DNA from: an uncultured Bradyrhizobium sp.
GTDB taxonomy: Bacteria > Pseudomonadota > Alphaproteobacteria > Rhizobiales > Xanthobacteraceae
NCBI RefSeq assembly: GCF_947648125.1
Contig: NZ_CANSMR010000029.1
Coordinates: 23,653 to 87,652 of the forward strand
Reading direction: 5' to 3'
DNA: 64,000 nt
The notes beneath the pieces are model-generated. The model did not search any database. It saw nothing but the letters and a program-made list of their open reading frames with translations, and had not been told where the DNA came from. Below are positions 1 to 15,352 of this stretch, piece by piece (the stretch's first letter is position 1; each line of letters starts with the position of its first letter). The position numbers and the translations under genes are program-made.

Positions 1-2
1 AC

Positions 3-92
3 GTGAAGGCGCGCGCCACGCATGTCACCGAAACCAACGAGCACGACGGTTTCGCTCGCGCGATGGACACGGTGTTGACGATGGGCCGTTAG
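3..92 (+). CDS. HAD-IIB (Cof-type) hydrolase, 3' end only
   Basis: Only the last 29 codons lie in the window, ending in TAG. The visible tail reads VKARATHVTETNEHDGFARA and then a short hydrophobic helix. This resembles the end of Cof-type HAD phosphatases, where a 'VKA.A..VT.sN..DG.A.A' motif follows the last catalytic loop. It converges on the GH15 gene, and HAD sugar phosphatases are common beside trehalose and glucan genes. The family call is an inference from a short tail; the substrate cannot be told. Confidence 0.5.
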   Translation: MKARATHVTETNEHDGFARAMDTVLTMGR

Positions 93-134
93 GGCGGCGT
101 TCTAGAAAGATCGTGCGCAAAGCAAACGCTACGA

Positions 135-1943
135 TCAAGTCGACCGCTGCACCGCGGGCTTCTCGGCGTCGGCCCTGGCGGCGCTGAGATTGTGCGCCGT
201 GTTGATCAGCGCGATATGGGTCAGCGCCTGCGGAAAGTTGCCGGTCTGCCGGCCGGCACCGGAGTCGAACTCCTCCGCCAGAAGCCCGAGATCGTTGGCG
301 ACCGCCACCACGCGGTCGAACATGGTTTGCGCCTTGTCGACATCTCCCGCCAGCACATGGGCGTCGGCGAGCCACAGGCTGCAGGCCAGGAACGCACCCT
401 CGATCGGCTGGATTTCGTCGGACACCTCGCGCGGATCGTGCCGCAGCACGAACCCGTCGCGCATCATGTGCCGGTCGACCGCGGCGATCGTGCCGCGGAT
501 GCGCGGATCGGACGGCGGCAGGAAGCCGACCGACGGCAGCAGCAGCAGGCTGGCGTCGAGCAGCTTTGAACCATAGCTCTCGACGAAGCTGTCGAGATCG
601 GGATCGAAGCCCCGCTGGCAGACGTCGCGATGGATGGCCTCGCGCAGCACCCGCCATTTGACCAGCGGTCCCTTGAAGCCGAACCGCTCCGCGCTCTTGA
701 TGGCGCGGTCGAAGGCGACCCAGCACATCACCTTGGAAAACACGTAGTGTCTCGGCGTGTCGCGGCGCTCCCAGATGCCGTGATCCGGCTGGTCCCAGAC
801 GTCGGCGAGATGACTAACGACGGTGCATTCGAGCGACCAGTTCTCCTCATCGAGCTTCAGCTTCGCCATACGGGACTGGTGGAAGGCGTCGATCAGCTCG
901 CCATAGACGTCGAGCTGCAGCTGCGCATGTGCGGCATTGCCGACGCGGACCGGTTGCGCCCCTTCATACCCGGGCAGCCATCCGGCTTCCCATTCCAAGA
1001 GGCGCCGCTGCCCGAGGATGCCGTACATAATCTGCATGTTGGCGGGAGCGCCGGCTGCGGCCCGCAGCAGCCAGTTGTGCCAGGCGGCCGCCTCCTCGGT
1101 GTAGCCCGAATTCATCAGCGCCAGCAGCGTGAAGGTGGCGTCGCGCAGCCAGCAGAACCGGTAGTCCCAGTTGCGCGCGCCGCCGAGCTTTTCCGGCAAT
1201 GACGTGGTCGGTGCCGCGACGATGCCGCCGGTCGGCCTGAAGGTCAGCGCCTTCAGCGTGATCAGCGAACGCATCACGAGATCGCGCTGATAGCTGTCGT
1301 CATAGGTCGAGCGGCTGCACCATTCCTTCCAGTAGTCCTCGGTATCCTTCAGCGCGGCCTCGGGATCGATCGGCTCCGGCACCGGCTGATACGACGCGCC
1401 GTAGGTCAGGACGAACGGCACGGTCTCACCCTCGCCGATCTCGAAATCGGCGATCGTGGTCAGGTCCTTGCCTGATGTCTTAACTGGGGTGCGCAGCACG
1501 GTCATGTCCCGCCCGCTGATCGCCAGCAGCCCCTCGCCGTCCGGGTTCTTTTTCACCCAGGGGACATCGACCCCGAAGCCGAACCGGATCACCAGCTCCA
1601 TGTGCATCTTGACGCGGCCGCTGATGCCACGAACCAGGCGGACCACGTCGGAGGCATTGCCGCGCGGCGGCATGAAGTCGATCAGCGCGACTACGCCGCC
1701 TTCGGTCTCGAACCGCGTCTCGAGGATGAGCGTATCGTCCCAGTAGCGGCGGGAGGCCTGCCTGATCTCCTGGGCGGGGGCCAGCAGCCAGCGGCCATTC
1801 CGCGATGTGCCAAGCAGCGCCGCGAAGCAGGCGTCGGAATCGAACGCCGGCCAGCACAGCCAGTCGATCGAGCCGTCACGGCCGACCAGCGCTGCGGTCT
1901 CGCAATCGCCGATCAGTCCATAGTCTTCGATGCGAGAGGCCAC
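135..1943 (-). CDS. Glycoside hydrolase family 15 (glucoamylase/trehalase-like)
   Basis: This 602-residue protein has the bacterial GH15 layout: an N-terminal beta-sandwich (about residues 1-230) and an (alpha/alpha)6 barrel. It begins IEDYGLIGDCETAALVGRDG, the standard start of this family. GH15 signatures visible are WLRDATFTL (about 265), WLPGYEGA with a QLDVYGE segment (about 322-350), the general-acid region DHGIWERR with Glu near 392, and the C-terminal LAEEFDSG..GNFPQALTH that carries the catalytic base. Members release glucose from alpha-glucans or hydrolyse trehalose; the sequence does not settle which. There is no signal peptide, so it should be cytoplasmic. It follows malQ by 15 bp on the same strand, which suggests co-transcription and a role in glucan or trehalose breakdown. 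Confidence 0.9.
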   Translation of the reverse strand: MASRIEDYGLIGDCETAALVGRDGSIDWLCWPAFDSDACFAALLGTSRNGRWLLAPAQEIRQASRRYWDDTLILETRFETEGGVVALIDFMPPRGNASDVVRLVRGISGRVKMHMELVIRFGFGVDVPWVKKNPDGEGLLAISGRDMTVLRTPVKTSGKDLTTIADFEIGEGETVPFVLTYGASYQPVPEPIDPEAALKDTEDYWKEWCSRSTYDDSYQRDLVMRSLITLKALTFRPTGGIVAAPTTSLPEKLGGARNWDYRFCWLRDATFTLLALMNSGYTEEAAAWHNWLLRAAAGAPANMQIMYGILGQRRLLEWEAGWLPGYEGAQPVRVGNAAHAQLQLDVYGELIDAFHQSRMAKLKLDEENWSLECTVVSHLADVWDQPDHGIWERRDTPRHYVFSKVMCWVAFDRAIKSAERFGFKGPLVKWRVLREAIHRDVCQRGFDPDLDSFVESYGSKLLDASLLLLPSVGFLPPSDPRIRGTIAAVDRHMMRDGFVLRHDPREVSDEIQPIEGAFLACSLWLADAHVLAGDVDKAQTMFDRVVAVANDLGLLAEEFDSGAGRQTGNFPQALTHIALINTAHNLSAARADAEKPAVQRST

Positions 1944-1958
1944 GCGCCATGCTCCGCG

Positions 1959-3908
1959 TTAACCCGCGTGCGACCGCTCGCGGGTTGCACGCTTGAGCGC
2001 ATCGATGTCGATCGCCGACGCGAGATGCTCGATCGAGACCGGCAACCGCCGTTTCCAGTTCGGATGCTCGTAGACGGTGCCGGGGATGTTCGGCTGCTCG
2101 ACAATGCCGAGCAGGTCCTCCATCGAAACCGCCATCATCCGCGACCGCGTCCGTGCCATGAAGCTCACCACCGAATAGAAATCATTGTGGTGAATGTCGT
2201 GACGGCGCAGCACGTCGTCGAGATGGCCGAGCGCATCCCAGCGCCCCTGGTCGGTCTCGCCGGGATCGATCCCGAGCGCGCGCTTGGTCTTGAGATCGCT
2301 GAACGAGCGCCAGCCGGCATAGGTCGACAGGTCGTGGGTGTTGAACGTCACCAGCGCGTTCGGCAGATAATGGTCGGCGCTGCGGAACACGCCCTGGTCG
2401 TCGGTCTCGAACATCATCACGAGATAGGACCAGATGCCCCAACCGTTCATCTGCTCGCGGAAGCCCGGAGGCACGGTGCCTAGGTCCTCGCCGATCACGA
2501 CGCAGCGGCTCGCGACGCTTTCCTGCGCGGTCGCCGCCAGCAGCGCCTCGAACGGCATCAGCACATAGGCGCCATTGGCCGGACCGAAGCCGCGCGGCAC
2601 GAGATAGAGCCGCTTCAGCCCGAAGGCGTGGTCGAGCCTGATCGCGCCGGCATGGTGCATCGAGGCGCGCAGCATCTGCCTGAACGGCTCGAACAAGCGC
2701 TGCTCGAGGCCCGCGGCATTGAAGCCGGCAAGCCCCCAGTCCTGGCCCGCGGTGTTGAGCGGATCCGGCGGCGCGCCGACGCCGAGATGGCGCGAGATCG
2801 CGGTCTGCTCATTCCAGGCGTCGAAGCCATCCGACTGCACGCCGACGGCAACGTCGAGATAGAGCCCGACCCGCATGCCGAGCTTGTGCGCGAGCGCCTG
2901 GCAGGCGCCGAGCTGCCGGTCCGCAGTCCATTGCACGAATTCGACGAACTCGACCTCGGCGGCGGTGTCGCGCGCCCTGCGCAATTTCGTGCACGCCGCA
3001 TCATCGGGCTGCCGCCAGTCGTCCGGCCATTCCCACCACGGCGTGTTGAATTTGTGCCGCATCACCTCGAAGCAGGCGAAGCGCGACAGCAGCACGCCCT
3101 GCTCCTTGCGATAAGCTTCGAAATCCTGCCAGCGGCCGAGGCCGGGATTGGCCTTGAAGGCCGCGAAGGCCGCACGCAGCGCGGGCCATTTCAGCGCCGC
3201 GGCACCGACATAGTCGACCATGTCACGGCTGCGGAGTTGTGCCAGCGCGGCTTGCGCCTCGGCATCGATGTGGAATTCGGGAATCTTCGCGACGTCGATA
3301 TAGAGCGCGTTGAGGAACAGCCGGCTGTTCGGCGAGTATGGACTGCAATCGCCGGGCCGGTCATCGAACAGCGCGTGCAACGGATTGAGCCCGATGCCGT
3401 CGGCGCCGAGCCGATGGGCGAATTCGAGCAGACCCTGCAGATCGGTGAAGTCGCCGATGCCCCAGTTGCGCGCGGACCGTACGCCATAGAGCTGGACCGC
3501 GATCACCCAGCAGCGGTCGAACGCGCCGCCGAACGCCGCTTCCGGCGCCGCCAGGAACGGCAGCTCCTCGCTGCCCGATGCGTCCTTGAGCTGCAAGCGG
3601 TGCACGCCCTCGGGCAGGCCGGACGGCCACGTCACGCTCCGCTCATGCGCCTCGCCCTGTGCGAGCACCGCAGTGCCGTTCATGATCTTCCATTGCACCG
3701 GAAGCTGGGTCGTTTCCGAGAGCTGCGTCTGTCCGCCATGGCGGCCTCTGACGACCACGGGATCGGCGATGATCCGGCGCGGCGTCTGGGGCGGCAGCGC
3801 CGCGAGGATCGCCGTCAGCGCCTCGGGGGTTGTCACACGGCGGTGACCGCTCCCATCGATATACTCGGTCTGGATTCCCAGGGTCTGGGCTTTGGCGTAA
3901 AGATCCAT
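1959..3908 (-). CDS. malQ: 4-alpha-glucanotransferase (amylomaltase)
   Basis: MalQ (GH77) moves alpha-1,4-glucan segments between chains and frees glucose, working on malto-oligosaccharides in the cytoplasm. The 649-residue protein fits the longer bacterial form that has an N-terminal extension. Catalytic signatures are visible: IRLDHAFGLKRLY with the nucleophile Asp, VIGEDLGTVP with the acid/base Glu, and TFNTHDLSTYAGW with the third acidic residue. The ATG at 3908 gives the usual MDLYAKAQTLGI start. It is the first gene of a two-gene minus-strand unit with the GH15 gene and is divergent from glgE, with about 200 bp between them. It probably trims the short chains left when GlgX debranches glycogen. 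Confidence 0.93.
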   Translation of the reverse strand: MDLYAKAQTLGIQTEYIDGSGHRRVTTPEALTAILAALPPQTPRRIIADPVVVRGRHGGQTQLSETTQLPVQWKIMNGTAVLAQGEAHERSVTWPSGLPEGVHRLQLKDASGSEELPFLAAPEAAFGGAFDRCWVIAVQLYGVRSARNWGIGDFTDLQGLLEFAHRLGADGIGLNPLHALFDDRPGDCSPYSPNSRLFLNALYIDVAKIPEFHIDAEAQAALAQLRSRDMVDYVGAAALKWPALRAAFAAFKANPGLGRWQDFEAYRKEQGVLLSRFACFEVMRHKFNTPWWEWPDDWRQPDDAACTKLRRARDTAAEVEFVEFVQWTADRQLGACQALAHKLGMRVGLYLDVAVGVQSDGFDAWNEQTAISRHLGVGAPPDPLNTAGQDWGLAGFNAAGLEQRLFEPFRQMLRASMHHAGAIRLDHAFGLKRLYLVPRGFGPANGAYVLMPFEALLAATAQESVASRCVVIGEDLGTVPPGFREQMNGWGIWSYLVMMFETDDQGVFRSADHYLPNALVTFNTHDLSTYAGWRSFSDLKTKRALGIDPGETDQGRWDALGHLDDVLRRHDIHHNDFYSVVSFMARTRSRMMAVSMEDLLGIVEQPNIPGTVYEHPNWKRRLPVSIEHLASAIDIDALKRATRERSHAG

Positions 3909-4111
3909 TCGGCACGCTGCCTGCTCGCAACGGTATTGGGATCGTTGCTAAATTGTACAGATACGGGAAAGGGATAGTTGATGTTCAACGCTCTACCCTA
4001 TCCAGCGTTCCCACCGGGAACCATTGCCCGGCGAGCGGCTTTCTATATGGGTCTGGCGTGCCTCCTTCCCGGCGCCGGGACTTCATTTGCCTATTCAATG
4101 GCGGCATCACC

Positions 4112-6061
4112 GTGAACAAAACCGCCCGGCCTGTCGAGAGTGCCAACGGCACTTTTCATATCACCGATGTCTATCCGTCGGTTGATGGCGGCCGTTTTGC
4201 AGTCAAGCGCATCGCGGGCGAACCTGTCGAGGTGTGGGCCGACGTCTACCGTGACGGCCATGATGTGATCGCAGCAGCATTGGTGTGGCGACATGAGGGC
4301 GACGGCGAATGGCAACACGCGCCGATGGCGCTGCACAGCGACGACCGCTGGGGCGGCGCCTTCGTGCCCGACCGGCCCGGCCGCTACAGCTTCGCGATCG
4401 AGGCCTGGACCGACGAATTCGCCAGCTGGCGGCAACGCTTCGAGCAGAAGCAGCGCGATGGCGGCGACCACACGCTGGATGCGATCGAAGGCGCGGGCAT
4501 GCTGACCCGGGCGCAAGCCGGCGGCCCGGCCGCGGCCGCAATCATCATCAGGCAGTGCGAAATCTTCCTGCAGACCGGCGAGCCGGGCGCGCTGCTCGCG
4601 CCCGAGTTGCGTGAGGCGATGGCCGGCAGCCAGTTTCGCCGCGACCTGATGCGATCGCAGCTTTATCCCCTGACTGCCGACCGGCCGCGGGCGCGTAGCG
4701 GCGCCTGGTACCAGATGTTTCCGCGCAGCCAGGGCAAGACGCCGGGCGTTCACGCGACCTTCAACGACTGCATCGCGCGGCTGCCCGATATCGCGGCGAT
4801 GGGCTTCGACGTCGTGCTGCTGGCGCCGATCCACCCGATCGGGCGGACCCATCGCAAGGGCCGCAACAATGCCGCCATCGCGCAGCCAGGCGATCCCGGC
4901 AGCCCCTACGCGATCGGCGCGGCGGAGGGCGGCCACGATGCCGTGCATCCGGAGCTCGGCACGCTCGACGACTTCCGCGCCTTCGTGGCGGCATGCCAGG
5001 CCCACGGCCTCGAGGTCGCGCTCGATTTCGTCGTGCAATGCTCGCCCGATCATCCCTGGCTGACCGCGCATCCGGAATGGTTCAAGCGGCGTCCGGACGG
5101 ATCGATGCGCACGGCCGAACATCCGCCGCAGCGCTGGGACGATGTCGTCAATCCGGATTTCGGATCCGAAGATGCCGCCGCGCTGTGGCGCGCGCTGCGC
5201 GATGTCGTGCTGTTCTGGGTCGAGCAGGGCGTGAAAATCTTCCGGGTCGACAATCCGCACACCAAGCCGCTGGCATTCTGGGAATGGCTGATCCGCGAGG
5301 TGCAGGATCGCGATCCGGACGTGCTGTTCCTCTCGGAAGCCTTCGCCCGGCCGAAATTGATGAAGGGTCTCGCCAAGCTCGGCTTCACGCAATCCTATAG
5401 TTACTTCACCTGGCGTACGCAGCGTTCCGAGCTCGAACAGTATCTCGGCGAGTTGATATCCTATCCCGATCGCGACTTCTTTCGGCCGAATTTCTTCGTC
5501 AACACACCCGACATCCTGCCCTTCCACCTGCAAAGCGGCGAATCCTGGATGTTCAAGTCGCGTCTCGCGCTGGCCGCGACGCTTTCAAGCAGCTACGGCA
5601 TCACTAGCGGCTTCGAACTGCTCGAGCACACGCCGGTGCCCGGCCGCGAGGCCTATCTCAACTCCGAGAAATACGAGATCAGGGTTCGCGACTGGGATCA
5701 GGTCGGGAACATCAAGCCCTATATCGCAGCCCTCAACCAAATCAGGCGCGGCAATCCGGCCCTGCAACAATTCGCCGATCTGCGCTTTATCAATATCGAT
5801 GACGGCGGCGTGATCGGATTCGTCAAGGAGGCGGCCGATCAGGGCAATGTGATCGCGGCCGCGATTGCATTGTCGCTCGAGCCGCGAGAGGTCTGGCTTC
5901 CGCTCGGCGACGTTGTGGCCGGCCGCGGCGATGCCCGCCGCCCCGTCACCGCCGTGGAAGACCTTGTCACCGGCGAGCGTCATGCGCTCGAATGGGGAGG
6001 CATCCGCCTACGTCTAGATCCTGCGCGCGATCCCGCGTTGCTGCTGCGCTGTGTCGCCTGA
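4112..6061 (+). CDS. glgE: Alpha-1,4-glucan:maltose-1-phosphate maltosyltransferase
   Basis: GlgE extends alpha-1,4-glucan by two glucose units from maltose 1-phosphate, the product of the maltokinase encoded just downstream. The GTG at 4112 gives a 649-residue protein, normal for the family. The order is an N-terminal beta domain (1-110), a helical insertion, and a GH13_3 barrel. Catalytic candidates are Asp380 in FRVDNPHTKP, Glu409 in FLSEAFARP and Asp467 in NTPDILPF. I see no good ribosome-binding site for this GTG. The frame stays open upstream to 3830, but that extension has no family likeness. Ten bases separate its stop from treS-mak, so it opens a tightly packed plus-strand operon. 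Confidence 0.95.
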   Translation: MNKTARPVESANGTFHITDVYPSVDGGRFAVKRIAGEPVEVWADVYRDGHDVIAAALVWRHEGDGEWQHAPMALHSDDRWGGAFVPDRPGRYSFAIEAWTDEFASWRQRFEQKQRDGGDHTLDAIEGAGMLTRAQAGGPAAAAIIIRQCEIFLQTGEPGALLAPELREAMAGSQFRRDLMRSQLYPLTADRPRARSGAWYQMFPRSQGKTPGVHATFNDCIARLPDIAAMGFDVVLLAPIHPIGRTHRKGRNNAAIAQPGDPGSPYAIGAAEGGHDAVHPELGTLDDFRAFVAACQAHGLEVALDFVVQCSPDHPWLTAHPEWFKRRPDGSMRTAEHPPQRWDDVVNPDFGSEDAAALWRALRDVVLFWVEQGVKIFRVDNPHTKPLAFWEWLIREVQDRDPDVLFLSEAFARPKLMKGLAKLGFTQSYSYFTWRTQRSELEQYLGELISYPDRDFFRPNFFVNTPDILPFHLQSGESWMFKSRLALAATLSSSYGITSGFELLEHTPVPGREAYLNSEKYEIRVRDWDQVGNIKPYIAALNQIRRGNPALQQFADLRFINIDDGGVIGFVKEAADQGNVIAAAIALSLEPREVWLPLGDVVAGRGDARRPVTAVEDLVTGERHALEWGGIRLRLDPARDPALLLRCVA

Positions 6062-6071
6062 AGGAGCCGTC

Positions 6072-9373
<3,302 letters not shown>

Positions 9374-9377
<4 letters not shown>

Positions 9378-11521
9378 CCAAACTGCCCGCCGAGGCCTAT
9401 GCCATCATCGAGGGCCGCCACTCCGATCCGTTCCACTATCTCGGCCTCCACGCCGAGGGGGATCGCAAAGTCGTGCGCGCCTTCCTGCCCGATGCCAGCA
9501 ATGTCGAGGCGATCGGGGAGCATGGCGAGGCGGCGCCGCTGGCCAAGATCCATGACGCCGGCCTGTTCGCAGGTCCCTTGCCGAACGGCTCGACGCGCTA
9601 CCAGCTCCGCGCCCGCTTCGGCGACAACGTCGTCGAACTGGAGGATGCCTACCGCTTTCCGCCGATCCTGAGCGATTTCGATCTCTATCTGCTCGGCGAA
9701 GGCACGCATCTGCGCGTCTACGACACGCTCGGCGCCCATCCGATGACGCTCGACGGCGTCGACGGCATCGGCTTCGTGGTGCTGGCGCCGAATGCGCGGC
9801 GGGTCAGCGTGGTCGGCGACTTCAATTTCTGGGACGGCAGGCGTCATCCGATGCGGGTGCGCGGCCCGGGCTATTGGGAGCTGTTCATCCCGCGCGCACG
9901 CGTCGGCGACCACTACAAGTTCGAGATCATCGGGCGCAACGGCCAGCATCTGCCGCTGAAGTCCGATCCGCTGGCGTTCGCCGCCGAGGTGCGTCCGAAG
10001 ACCGCTTCGATCGTGATCGACGAGCGCAAGATCCCGCATCCGCGCCCGGCGCCCGATCGCGTCAACGCGCTGAGCTCGCCGATGTCGATCTACGAGGTTC
10101 ACCTCGGCTCGTGGCGCCGCAAAGGCCGCAATGAGTGGCTGACCTATCGCGAGATGGCGGAGCAGCTTCCGGCCTACGCCAGCGACATGGGCTTCACCCA
10201 TATCGAATTCCTGCCCATCACCGAGCATCCGTTCGACGGCTCCTGGGGCTATCAGCCGACCGGCATGTTCGCGCCGACCAGCCGCTTCGGCTCGCCCGAT
10301 GATTTCGCCGCCTTGATCGACGCCTGCCACGGCGCCGGGCTCGCCGTGCTGCTCGACTGGGTCCCCGGACATTTCCCCGACGATCCGCATGGTCTCGGCA
10401 ATTTCGATGGCACCGCGCTCTACGAGCACGCCAACCCGTTGCAGGGCCGCCACCTCGACTGGGGCACGCTGATCTACAATTACGGGCGCACCGAGGTCAC
10501 CAACTTCCTGGTGTCGAACGCGCTGTTCTGGCTCGATCGCTACGGCATCGACGGGCTGCGCGTCGATGCCGTCGCCTCGATGCTCTATCTCGACTACAGC
10601 CGCCCCGCCGGCGGCTGGATCCCGAACAAATATGGCGGCCGGGAGAACATCGAGGCGATCGACTTCCTGCGCCGCTTCAACACCGAGCTGTTCGCGCATT
10701 TTCCGCAGGCGACGACGGCGGCGGAGGAATCCACGGCGTGGCCGCAAGTATCGCGGCCGGTCGAATATGGCGGGCTCGGCTTCGGCTACAAGTGGAATAT
10801 GGGCTGGATGCACGACACGCTGAAATACATCGGCAAGGATCCCATCCACCGCAAATTCCATCACGGCGACATCCTGTTCGGCCTGCACTACGCCTTCTCG
10901 GAGAACTTCATCCTGCCGCTGTCCCACGACGAGGTCGTGCACGGCAAGCGCTCGATCCTCGGCCGCATGCCCGGCGACGACTGGCAGCGCTTCGCCAATC
11001 TGCGCGCCTATTACAGCTTCTTGTTCGGGCATCCCGGCAAGAAGCTGATGTTCATGGGCTGCGAGTTCGGCCAGGAGCGCGAATGGAATCACGACCACTC
11101 GATCGATTGGCATTTGCTGCAACAGCCGAGGCACAGCGGCATCCAGAATCTGGTCCGCGACCTCAACCGGCTCTATCGCGCGCTGCCGGCGCTGCACGAG
11201 CTCGACTGCGAGCAGGCCGGCTTCGAATGGGTCATCACCAACGACGCCAACAACAATGTGTTCGGCTGGATCCGCAAGGGCAATGATGCGCGCGGCCGCT
11301 GCCTCGTGGTCCTGAACTTCTCGCCCAACGTCTATCGCAACTATCGCGTCCGCGTACCGTTCGCGGGCAAGTGGCACGAGGTGTTCAACTCGGATTCCTC
11401 GCATTACGGCGGCACCAATGTCGGCAATATCGGCGAGGTCCGCGCCTCGGAGGGCGCCACGCCCGAGCTAAGCCTGACCATTCCGCCGCTGGCAGCGATC
11501 TTCCTCGTACCGGAAAGCTGA
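9374..11521 (+). CDS. glgB: 1,4-alpha-glucan branching enzyme
   Basis: GlgB introduces alpha-1,6 branches into the glucan made by GlgE. The 715-residue protein has the long-form architecture: an N1 domain (about 1-110), a CBM48 beta domain (about 115-215), a GH13_9 barrel and a C-terminal beta domain. Catalytic candidates are Asp398 in [15 protein letters not shown] and Glu451 in the AAEESTAWP loop, with [12 protein letters not shown] carrying the third Asp. Its ATG overlaps the stop of treS-mak by 4 bp, so it is translationally coupled. Three bases separate its stop from glgX. The GlgE, TreS, maltokinase and GlgB association is the recognised gene set of the GlgE glycogen pathway. Confidence 0.96.
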
Positions 11522-11524
11522 TTC

Positions 11525-13593
<2,069 letters not shown>

Positions 13594-13597
<4 letters not shown>

Positions 13598-15348
13598 GCA
13601 GCGCGCAGCACTTCGGACCCGAACTGACCGCTGACGGCGCGCGCTTCCGGCTCTGGGCGCCGGCGGCCAAGCGCGTCGACCTCCTGCTCGACAAGCCGCA
13701 TGTGCTCACGCGCGATGCCGCCGGCTGGTACGTCGGCGAGATTGCCGGCGCGCGCGCGGGCACGCGCTACCAATTCCGCATCGACGACGACGTCGATGTG
13801 CCGGATCCAGCCTCCGCGTTCCAGCCGGACGACGTGTTCGGCCCTAGCGAGGTGATCGATCACGCAGCGTTCAAATGGCGCGCGACCGACTGGCGCGGCC
13901 GTCCCTGGCATGAGGCCGTCATTCTCGAGGCCCATGTCGGGACCTTCACGCCGGAGGGCACCTACCGCGCCATGATCGACAAGCTCGATCATCTGGTGGC
14001 AACCGGCATCACCGCGCTCGAGCTGATGCCGCTGGCGGACTTCGCAGGCAAGCGCAACTGGGGTTATGACGGCGTGCTGTGGTACGCGCCCGACAGCGCC
14101 TATGGCCGCCCCGAAGACCTCAAGGCCCTGATCGACGAGGCGCATCTGCGCGGGCTGATGGTGATGCTCGACGTGGTCTACAACCATTTCGGACCCGAGG
14201 GGAATTACCTCGGCCGCTATGCGCCCACCTTCTTCAGCGACGCGCATACGCCATGGGGCAGCGCGATCGATTATCGCGTGCCCGAGGTGCGCGCGTTTGC
14301 GATCGGCAGCGTGGTCAGCTGGCTGCGCGACTATCGTTTCGACGGGCTGCGGTTCGACGCGGTCAACACCATCGTCGAAGCCGGCGAAATCTCCATCCTG
14401 CATGACTTCAGCAAGGCTGCCGGCAAGCTCGCCATGGAGACCGGCCGGCAGATCAACCTCGTGCTCGAGAACGGCGACAACATTGCAAGCCTGCTCGATG
14501 CCGCCGAAGACCCGCCGCGCGGCAAATTCCGCGGCCAGTGGAACGACGACTATCATCACGCCTGGCATGTGCTGCTGACCGGAGAAACCCAGGGCTACTA
14601 CGGCGACTACCGCGCGCCGAAGCAGGACCTCGCACGAGCGCTGTCGTCTGGCTACATCTACCAGGGCGAAGTCTCGGCGTTTTGGGGCGGCAAGGCCCGC
14701 GGCGAGCCGAGCGGCGCGCTGTCGCCAACCTGCTTCATCAACTTCCTGCAGAACCACGACCAGATCGGCAACCGGCCGCTCGGCGATCGTCTCGAGAGCG
14801 TTGCAAAGCCGGAGGCGATCGAGGCGACGCTGGCGGTCACGCTGATCGCGCCGACCACGCCGTTGCTGTTCATGGGCGAGGAATGGGGCGCGACGACGCC
14901 CTTCCCGTTCTTCTGCGATTTCAAGGGCGACCTCGCCAACGCCGTCCGCGCCGGGCGACGCAAGGAATTCGCCTGGGCCTATGCCAAATATGGCGACGAC
15001 ATTCCCGACCCGCTTGCCGAGGCGACGGCACGATCGGCCGTGCTCGACTGGGCGGCGCTTGGCCACGATCCCGCCCGCGCACGACTCGCGCTGGTGCGCG
15101 ACCTGCTCGCCGTGCGCCAGCGCGAGATCACGCCGCACCTCATCGGGGCACGCTTCGGAGGTGACCGCGTCACGGGCGATCTCTTGACCGCGCATTGGCG
15201 GATGGGCGACGGCCGCACGCTGTGGCTGGCGGCCAATCTGTCGGATCGGGATATCACCGGCGCAACGGAAGCGAAGGGAACTGCGATCTGGGGCGCCGCG
15301 TTGTCGAGCGACCTCCCCGGCTGGGCGGTGCGCTGGCACATCGGATAG
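13594..15348 (+). CDS. treZ: Malto-oligosyltrehalose trehalohydrolase
   Basis: TreZ releases free trehalose from the reducing end of maltooligosyl-trehalose made by TreY. The protein is 584 residues, typical for the family. It has an N-terminal CBM48-like domain (HFGPELTADGARFRLWAP) and a GH13_10 barrel. Asp255 in GLRFDAVNTI and Glu292 in LVLENGDN are the likely nucleophile and acid, and FLQNHDQIGNR carries the third acidic residue. The ATG overlaps the glgX stop. treY begins four bases after its stop, so glgX, treZ and treY are read as one block. Confidence 0.95.
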
Positions 15349-15352
15349 CACA